Of a stretch of 24,368 nt of DNA, positions 18,424 through 24,368 are shown piece after piece (within the stretch, counting starts at the first letter, position 1; each line of letters opens with the position of its first letter). Source of the DNA: Saccoglossus kowalevskii. Taxonomy: Eukaryota > Hemichordata > Enteropneusta > Harrimaniidae. The DNA is taken from contig NW_003130358.1 of assembly GCF_000003605.2 (NCBI RefSeq), positions 156,822 to 181,189 on the forward strand. The letters run 5' to 3'. Position numbers and translations under genes: made by a program. Below the pieces are notes generated by a model that ran no database searches, was not told the DNA's origin, and saw only the letters and a program-made list of their open reading frames with translations.

Positions 18424-19750
18424 TCAGACATCTATTAATCTTGAAGTTCTCTTCCAACTTGGGTAGGTCTTCCAGCCACTTATTCCATTTTTATGCTGTT
18501 TGGCAGGAATTTCAGCATCCCAGTTTAACTTACTTTTACATAGGTCTTGGAGTATAACTTTGGCTGGCAGAATCACAGGAGCTGCTAACCCCAATGGGTC
18601 AAACACAGAGCTCACAATACTCAGTATGCCTTTTCTGCTAGTTGTCTTTCCTTTGATGCAGTTCCTGAAACCAAAAGTGTCGGCTTCCACATCCCACTGC
18701 ATGCCTAGAGCTCTTTCTACTGACAACTCATCTAGTTGTAAGTTCAAATCTTTAACTTCTTTAGCTTCCATGAACTTGTTGTCTTCAATTGACCTCTCTG
18801 GCTTGTCGTTAATAATTCTTTCTGGGAATTCTAAATTGAAGTAATTGGTTAACTGTTGATTCAGGTTTTGTCCAACTTGAACTTGTAAGTTCAAGTCTTT
18901 AACTTCTTTAGCTCTCCCCTCTTTTGGTATTGCTTCCAATACCCGTCTATAATTACTTATCCATTTGGTAAGTCTGAAGCCACCTTCCTTACAAGTGGTC
19001 ATAATATTCTTAGCCAAAGTTATTCCCTCTTTCATTGTAGGCACAGATTTTAGCATATCATCGACATAGAAATTTGTTCGTATAGTATCCACAACTAAGG
19101 CTTCTGTGTTTGAACTATCTTCAGCTGTCTTTTTTTAAAGCGTAATTGGCACAGCTTGGTGATGAAGTTGCTCCAAAGATATGAACTTTCATCCTATACT
19201 CTACTGCAGGCTTGCTAGTATCACCATCAGACCACCACAGAAAACGTTGGAAATCTTTGTAGATCAGGACCTTGTAACAACTGCTTGTTGAGTGATGTCC
19301 CCTGGAATTCAGCACTACAATTGAATAGAACCCCCAGTTTCTTCTTTTGTGGATGTCGTTCACCATGATGTGGAATATACCACTTCTTGCCCTTTTTGCC
19401 TGGCAGCTCTCCTAATGGCACTGACTCAGCATAACCTTTGGCAAATACAGTTTCCATAAACTGATTATATTCCCTGTGATATGACGGATCTCTTTGTAAT
19501 TTTTTTCTCAGCTGTTTCAGTCGCTGTTCAGCAACTGGTCTATTGTCTGGCATCTGGACATTTTCATTACGAAGTGGCAATGGTACTTGGTAATGTCCAT
19601 TGATGTGTTGTACTTTGGCTTTCATGATTTCCATGAACTTTTTGTCTTCAATTGACCTCTCTGGCTTGTCGTCAATAATTCTTTCTGAAAATTCTAAATT
19701 GAAGTAATTGGTTAACTGTTGATTCAGGTTTTGTCCAACTTGAATTCTAT
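18424..19750 (-). pseudogene. BEL reverse transcriptase with internal deletion and internal duplication
   Basis: The N-terminal part (19750-19260) has [53 protein letters not shown] and SAEFQGTSLNKQLLQGPDL. It then jumps directly, with a frame change near 19262, to [36 protein letters not shown], and after an A-run frameshift (~19130) to [15 protein letters not shown] with the catalytic YVDD. The 50-60 residues normally between these parts, including the motif with the first catalytic Asp, are absent. Downstream, [15 protein letters not shown] and [19 protein letters not shown] follow as expected. An in-frame 147-bp insertion near 18767-18913 copies the region at 19630-19745. Confidence 0.88.
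18736..18913 (-). repeat. In-frame 147-bp templated duplication inside BEL RT
   Basis: A 116-bp segment (18767-18882) matches 19630-19745 of the same element with about five or six mismatches by eye and no indel. It is flanked by a 31-bp direct repeat: 18736-18766 and 18883-18913 differ at one base. The repeat encodes [10 protein letters not shown] on each side. The insertion (147 bp including one repeat) keeps the reading frame. Confidence 0.93.
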
Positions 19751-20330
19751 TCACAACTGCATGCGAACTGTGTTCACTTGAGTCTTCTTTGTGACCAGCC
19801 CCTTTCAGGGATCCATTAACAGCCCATCCTAAAACTGTCTTTACAGCATAAGGACCATTATCTTGGCTGTTTATTACTTCCCATGGCACAAAAGCTTTGG
19901 GCACACTGTTACCAACCAACAACCCAATATCTGCATCTATACTTGGTAGATATACTTCTTTCAGGTATGACCAACACTGTATGTCTAGCTGTGTCAAAAT
20001 ATCCTCTTTGGATACAGGTATCTCATCTGTGTCTTAACAATGGAAAAGTCGATTCTAGGTTCACAATCATTCAAATTCATGACTTCTAGGTCCTTAATTG
20101 CATAACTGTCTGTTCCTTTACATCCAGTTATGGTGTGTAGATTCAGCTTTGTTTTGTGTCCACCAACATTCAGCTGTTGTCTGATCCTTTCAGTACAAAA
20201 CACTGCATCGCTACCAGTATCCATGCATGCGTAGGTTTCTGTTTACAAACCTGTAGACTTGCTTCTTACTCTATAATTGGTATGATTACTGGCTTCCCAG
20301 TAATTTCTTTTGATCTAGTGGTCTGGCAAT
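19751..20330 (-). pseudogene. BEL aspartic protease region
   Basis: MDTGSDAVFCTERIRQQL near 20224 carries the retroviral-type D-T/S-G active site (DTGS). The region continues through HTITGCKGTDSYAIKDLEVM to a frameshift near 20030, then LTQLDIQCWSYLKEVYLP, DADIGLLVGNSVPKAFVPWE and GPYAVKTVLGWAVNGSL. The last three are the characteristic segment linking protease and reverse transcriptase in BEL/Pao elements. Upstream (about 20330-20230) a further frame contains RVTIDCQTTRSKEITGKP, interrupted by stops. The protease would process the polyprotein; the frameshifts abolish that here. Confidence 0.85.
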
Positions 20331-20396
20331 CAATGGTAACACGTCCCACCGATGTTGTCATGGGTCCATCCTTAGAACAGGTATATATTGTATCTC

Positions 20397-22162
20397 TCAG
20401 ACTCTGTGTAATACGGTAGGGTGAGGTTGTTTACAGATGTCACATGTTAATTTACTTTTACAGTTCTTGATTAGGTGGTTTTCTGTCTTTAGACAACCAT
20501 AGCAAAGTCCCTTAGCACGTATCAGCTGTTTCTTAAATTGTCTTTGTAGTTTTTACTAGCAAACCATTTACACTTTTGTATCTGGTGTGAAGTGTCAGTG
20601 CAACACAAACATGGATTGTTTGGTTTGGTGTCAGCATTTACAGCAAAAGCTGTATACTTTTTACACTGGCTGCGTTCAGCTTTCTTGTTGTATTTCACTG
20701 CTTTCTCCTTCTGTTGTGCACTATTCAACTCACGAAACAATACATTATGTAACACTCTGTTTTCTTTGTCCACAAAGTCGAGCAAATCTTCAAATTGGAC
20801 TGGTCGGGTTAACATGATGCCATCTGATTTCTGTCTCCAGGATTCTTTCAATTTATATGGTAATTTATCCACCAACATCATTATATTTTTGTGATGGTCT
20901 AGCTCCCGTAAATGCACCTCGCCCTGCATTGCATTGTGGCAGTCAGGAATATCAAGAACTCATTTAGTCCAACTTTATCTTCTGACTTCACCTGTGGCCA
21001 TTTCTCTGCCTGAGCTGTGTATGCCAATGCTATTCTGTGTGGGTTACCATATTTTTCATCAAGTAGTTTTCTTGCTGTAGCATAACCATTTTTAGGTTCC
21101 ATGTATATGCAACTACTGACGATTTCTTTTGGTTCACCCTCTGTGTACTGCTCTAGGAAATAAAGCCTATCTTCTGGATTGTCTGTATTAACTTCTATAC
21201 CATGCTTAAATGCCCGGATGAATCTTTTATATTTCAGTGGGTCTCCTCTGAAATTCGGTATTTTTTGTAGTGGTAATGCAGCACGTTTGTTGTGGTCTAC
21301 CAACAGTTGTGTCAGTTCCAGAAATCGACTGGCATGAGAATTTCTATGGCCATTACTGTTAGTATCTGAGTGATTTCCTTTATTTAGTATAATGCATGAT
21401 GCACTATTATTAATATCGTGGCTTTTCTTCTTGTCATCTTGTTTGTTAGTGGTGTATGTACCACTCAATGCGGAAGCACGTGTCGTCAATTAAACTTTTT
21501 TAGCCATAATGCTCACCTTGGACGTATTACTTTTAACACTAGTAGAACGACTACCAGCTTGTGACAATAATTTACTTCTAGTACTAACGTGAGATCTCGA
21601 TACATGTTCCATGTAATCTTGTTGCCAAATGCTATCGGATGGTTTAATTTCATCTTCATCTCTGGGAAGATCGTTACTGTTTCCTAGCAACCAATTCTCT
21701 ACTTTCAGTGTAAACTTGCCGCACTCAACAAGTCATGGAGCTACCCAAGCGTCATAGTCTATTATGTTGCTCTCTTGGGGGTAATAACCATCTGTACTTG
21801 TTATCAGCTTGTTTAAAATCTTGATAAGTATTTTGCCATTCCTTTAACTGAATTTCAACTTGGGGAGCGTGATGACTATCCAGCAATAAAATTTCGATCT
21901 GATGCCTTTTCTCTGTAACTTTGCTAAAGTATGCTGACCTGGAAGCTTTCAATCTATTTATTTGGTCTTCTTTAGACTTTTGTGTTTTAATTGATACATG
22001 CTTTGGTATTGTATCAATTTCATCCATTGTAGTGGTGTGGTCACTTTTGCCAAATAACCATGATGACACTTTGATGTCGCCACTTTCCTCGTTAGATTTG
22101 CTGTCCTCCAGTTGAGATTTAGTACATATGTCTATTTCCGATTGTGTTTCTATGTCACTCAT
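20397..22162 (-). pseudogene. BEL gag (DUF1759-type) with zinc knuckles, multiply frameshifted
   Basis: From ATG at 22162 (MSDIETQSEIDICTKSQLE) there is a charged, coiled-coil-like N terminus to about 21770, where the frame breaks. A second piece (21690-21493, ENWLLGNSNDLPRDEDEI...) ends in a single in-frame TAA at 21492-21490 and resumes directly in the same frame. The DUF1759 core follows: LPLQKIPNFRGDPLKYKRFI, RLYFLEQYTEGEPKEIV and ARKLLDEKYGNPHRIA. A frameshift near 20925 leads to GEVHLRELDHHKNIMMLVDK. Another near 20540 leads to the zinc knuckles CYGCLKTENHLIKNC and CDICKQPHPTVLH (about 20490-20405). Gag would form the particle and bind RNA; this one cannot be translated through. Confidence 0.85.
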
Positions 22163-22470
22163 TTTGACAATTAACACGCTAGTCAATACTCTTGAATAAT
22201 TAATCAGTAGCAGGAAATACTATTACAGATTGTTCACAAATTCGAAATACTTCAAAGCGTAGTCTTCTAGAACAATCAGTTTAGTACGTGACTACTTACT
22301 AATGTTCTAAAATCTTCTTATTTCACTGAATGACGGTGATGTTATTCATGGAAAATTCTTGATTTCGTGACGTCGCAAATAATTCAAACGTCGCATTCCA
22401 AATCAGTACATTACAGTCTTTCATCAACGCCTTATATCACAATTTCTGTTGATCAAATCATTTTTACTCA
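22163..22470 (-). other. BEL 5' leader
   Basis: The stretch lies between the inner edge of the truncated 5' LTR and the gag ATG. The position after the LTR, where the primer-binding site belongs, reads TGAGTAAAAATG on the - strand; I could not match it to a tRNA end. Confidence 0.5.
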
Positions 22471-22762
22471 TATACTCGCACCCTTGAACGTGTATAGCTT
22501 TCTAATTAGACACTAATCGTTGTTACTCGTCCCTCACATAGCGTGACCATCAGTATCTTGAAGTAGGAAATTCATTGACACACAAAGGCGATCTCACTCA
22601 ACAATACATTATAATGTCCAAATACTTCTTAACTGAATTACAAACTAAACTGGTACATAGCTACATCAGACCATTATTAGTAACTATCTAGGGAGTAACT
22701 GACCTCAGTTACACGTTTTACGGCTTCTATCCGTCTTAATGTAGGTAAAAACGATTTTGGGT
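22471..22762 (-). repeat. BEL 5' LTR, truncated (292 bp)
   Basis: It corresponds to the inner part (16679-16959) of the left LTR. The first 158 bases of the LTR (the U3 start, 16960-17117 in the left copy) are missing. The break point at 22762 passes directly into Gypsy coding sequence. Confidence 0.85.
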
Positions 22763-23277
22763 TAATACCAAAAGGGACTAGAATATAGACATCCAACCAT
22801 AATCTCACCATGTATAGCAAGACAAACATGCCAGTTATAGGTACAAGGAAAGTAAATATACGTAACCCAAAGACTGACAGGAAATATCAAATAGAGTTTG
22901 TTGTCGTCAAAGGTGACTATATACCACTGCTAGGGTCTCGTGCATCACAGCAAATGAAGCTAATCACAGTCCAGTTTGAGATTATACTCCAAATTGAAGA
23001 GACAACAAGGAATAGTGGACTAAGCAAGGATCAAATAATGGAATCCTATGGTGATGTATTTGAAGGATTAGGCAGGATGGATGGTAAATTACACTTAGAA
23101 TTAGACAAGTTTGTTACTCCAGTTGTAATGCCTCCTCGTCGAGTACCTATAGCCATTAAGGAGAAACTCAAAGATGAACTAAGTCGTCTTGAAAACCTTG
23201 GTGTCATTAAGAAAGTTACAGAGCCAACAGATTGTCATTGTCAAGAAGTCAAATGGATCGCTTTGACTTTGTGTTGA
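22763..23277 (+). pseudogene. Gypsy pol: protease end and start of reverse transcriptase
   Basis: Homology starts right at the BEL junction with LIPKGTRI, a stop, and NLTMYSKTNMPVIGT. RNPKTDRKYQIEFVVVKGDY and LLGSRASQQMKLITVQ then form the usual tail of the Gypsy protease region. GDVFEGLGRMDGKLHLELDK, VMPPRRVPIAIKEKLKDEL and LENLGVIKKVTEPTD form the conserved start of the reverse transcriptase. The frame is lost near 23235: the residues after TEPTD belong to another frame. The aspartic protease active site itself is not present; it was lost with the missing section. Confidence 0.88.
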
Positions 23278-23759
23278 CCCAGAGCATCTTAACAAAGCAT
23301 TGAAAAGAAGGAACTATCCACTACCAGTGATGGAAGACATTCTCCCAGATCTAGCAAATACTAAAGTCTTCAGTAAAGCTGATCTCAAAGATGGATTCCT
23401 ACATTTAGAACTAGATGATGAGTCAAGTTTACTCACTACATTTCAGACGCCATGGGAAAGATACTGTTACTTAAGAATGCCATTCGGAATTACTCCAGCA
23501 CCAGAGAACTTTGAAATGAAACTAGATCAGAAGTTAAACAAAGAGAAATTTCAACTTAAGAGTGATGAGATAACCTTTATCGGACATTCTTTGACAAAAG
23601 AAGGTTTAAAACCAGATCCAAATAAAGTGAAGGCCATACAGCAAATGGAGAAACCAACAGATGTTGCAGGAGTGCAAAGAATCATGATTAAATACTTATA
23701 ACCAAATTCCTCAAAGACTTGTCAGACATCTGTGAACCAATGAGAAGACTAACACACAA
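23238..23759 (+). pseudogene. Gypsy reverse transcriptase fragment lacking the catalytic Asp-Asp region
   Basis: After a frame change and a TGA in place of the expected Arg codon, DPEHLNKALKRRNYPLPV is readable. MEDILPDLANTKVFSKADLK follows, with the first catalytic Asp in KADLKDGF. TTFQTPWERYCYLRMPFGIT and PAPENFEMKLDQ come next. The frame passes straight from MKLDQ to KLNKEKFQLKSDEITFIGHS, skipping about 45-50 residues that include the conserved xxDD motif. LKPDPNKVKAIQQMEKPTDV follows, and after another frameshift at ~23698 KFLKDLSDICEPMRRLTH. Frameshifts, a stop and loss of the catalytic motif make it inactive. Confidence 0.88.
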
Positions 23760-24140
23760 CAAGCAGCCTCTCGGCTGAGATAGCTCCGCTGTTAGCAATG
23801 CACATTTCAATTAAAGAACAGAAAATGTCATTAGAAAATGAACAATATGCATAGTATCAATGCAATGGGACTTGCTGTTTTCAACAAGAATTCAAAAATA
23901 TCATGTTTGTGGTTTTTAACAAGGAGAAAATATCACTTTTTACTAAAAATGACAAAAATATTCACCCAAATTAGAGAATTGAAGATATCATTACAAAATG
24001 AACAAATCTGAGAGAGGTCCACATGTAGTACCTATATATGTAATATCAAAGCAATTGGACTTGCGGTTTTTAACAAGACGACGACAATGGACAATCACTC
24101 ATATGATAAGCTCCGCTCGACAAAGTCGACAGCGGAGCTA
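23760..24140 (+). mobile_element. Non-autonomous inverted-repeat element inserted in Gypsy pol
   Basis: Gypsy coding sequence breaks after ...RRLTH and resumes with DVEWN at about 24143. Between them, TAGCTCCGCTGT (23781-23792) is perfectly inverted as ACAGCGGAGCTA (24129-24140). A second copy of AGCTCCGCT at 24104-24112 makes a hairpin with 24127-24139 (loop near GACAAAGTC). The core has two related blocks about 160 bp apart: CATTAGAAAATGAACAA / CATTACAAAATGAACAA, then GGACTTGCTGTTTTCAACAA / GGACTTGCGGTTTTTAACAA. No coding frame. Short terminal inverted repeats, an end hairpin and a tandem core recall Helentron-associated elements; a DNA-transposon MITE is the alternative. Confidence 0.7.
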
Positions 24141-24368
24141 AAGATGTGGAGTGGAATTGATCTCAAGAACAAGATGAAGCATTTGACAAAATGAAGGAAA
24201 CAGCCTCTACTGCTCCTGTCCTGAAGTACTTCAATTCAGATGAGCCAACAGAAGGACAAGGTGATGCATCTTCAAAAGGCCTAGAAATTGTATTAATGCA
24301 AAATGGTCAGCCAGTAACTTACACGAGCAGAGCTTTAACCAGTACTGAGCAGAAATATTCATAGATTG
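24141..24368 (+). pseudogene. Gypsy RNase H start, running off the window
   Basis: DVEWN, a stop where Trp is expected, SQEQDEAFDKMKETASTAPV and LKYFNSDEPTEGQGDASSKG follow, then VLMQNGQPVTYTSRALTSTE. These are the RT thumb/connection and the start of the RNase H domain, with the catalytic Asp in GDAS. The final QKYS is followed by TAG where CAG (Gln) is usual. The remainder lies beyond the right edge. Confidence 0.88.

Larger units (their letters stand above)
16677..22762 (-). mobile_element. BEL/Pao LTR retrotransposon, defective, nested in Gypsy
   Basis: An element of about 6.1 kb on the - strand with gag, zinc knuckles, aspartic protease, reverse transcriptase, RNase H and integrase zinc-binding region in BEL/Pao order. 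It lies between a complete 3' LTR (16677-17117) and a truncated 5' LTR (22471-22762). At least seven frameshifts or stops, a reverse transcriptase deletion, and loss of the integrase core make it dead. The left junction is inside Gypsy gag; the right junction is in the Gypsy protease/RT region. Confidence 0.9.

Noticed and set aside
18029-18844. + strand frames (18029-18229, 18500-18844) opposite BEL pol
   Set aside because: Antisense shadows of the - strand RNase H and reverse transcriptase.

Overview
The window is eukaryotic and most probably from a marine invertebrate. It is AT-rich, contains a spliced gene with GT-AG introns, and is crowded with animal-type mobile elements (BEL/Pao, Gypsy, TA-flanked MITEs, a PIF/Harbinger-like relic, tRNA-derived SINE-like pieces). 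The repeat style recalls hemichordates, echinoderms, amphioxus or some lophotrochozoans, but the sequence alone does not fix the phylum.

Left part (1-5236): a possible LINE 3' tail, a degenerate ~140-bp tandem array (1241-2150), a (TG)10 tract, and a 1.47-kb minisatellite of 27-bp units (2918-4384). On the + strand directly after the minisatellite is a short frame (4470-4851). It encodes a 2A-like ribosome-skipping peptide (GDIVTNPGP) followed by what resembles the start of an OTU/herpes-tegument-type (C76-like) cysteine-peptidase domain, broken by a frameshift. This is the most unusual item in the window.

Middle (5237-12112): five exons on the - strand of an ABCC-family transporter closest to ABCC5/MRP5. 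They cover nucleotide-binding domain 1, the linker and the first part of the second membrane domain. Splice sites and phases are compatible at all four junctions, so the gene looks intact. Its 3' exons lie beyond the left edge and no upstream exon is visible to the right, so much or all of the right half may be one large, transposon-filled intron. Visible introns hold a fold-back repeat, a C-tract triplication, an interleaved inverted repeat, a TA-flanked MITE, a paired-type (Tc1/Pax-like) DNA-binding relic and a SINE-like fragment.

Right part (12113-24368): a CAAAGC-rich repeat, a GC-richer PIF/Harbinger-like Myb/MADF gene relic with an almost perfect 311-bp tandem duplication, a hairpin repeat, and a second MITE of the same design. 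Then comes a nested retrotransposon complex. A + strand Gypsy element (LTR end, primer-binding site, gag start) is cut at 16676 by a - strand BEL/Pao element (16677-22762), and Gypsy resumes at 22763 in the protease/RT region. About a kilobase of Gypsy plus the outer end of the BEL 5' LTR is missing at the right junction, implying a deletion after nesting. Gypsy pol is also split by a ~380-bp inverted-repeat element near 23760-24140. Both elements carry frameshifts, stops and deletions in catalytic regions, so both are dead copies. BEL also carries an in-frame 147-bp duplication copied from elsewhere in the same element.
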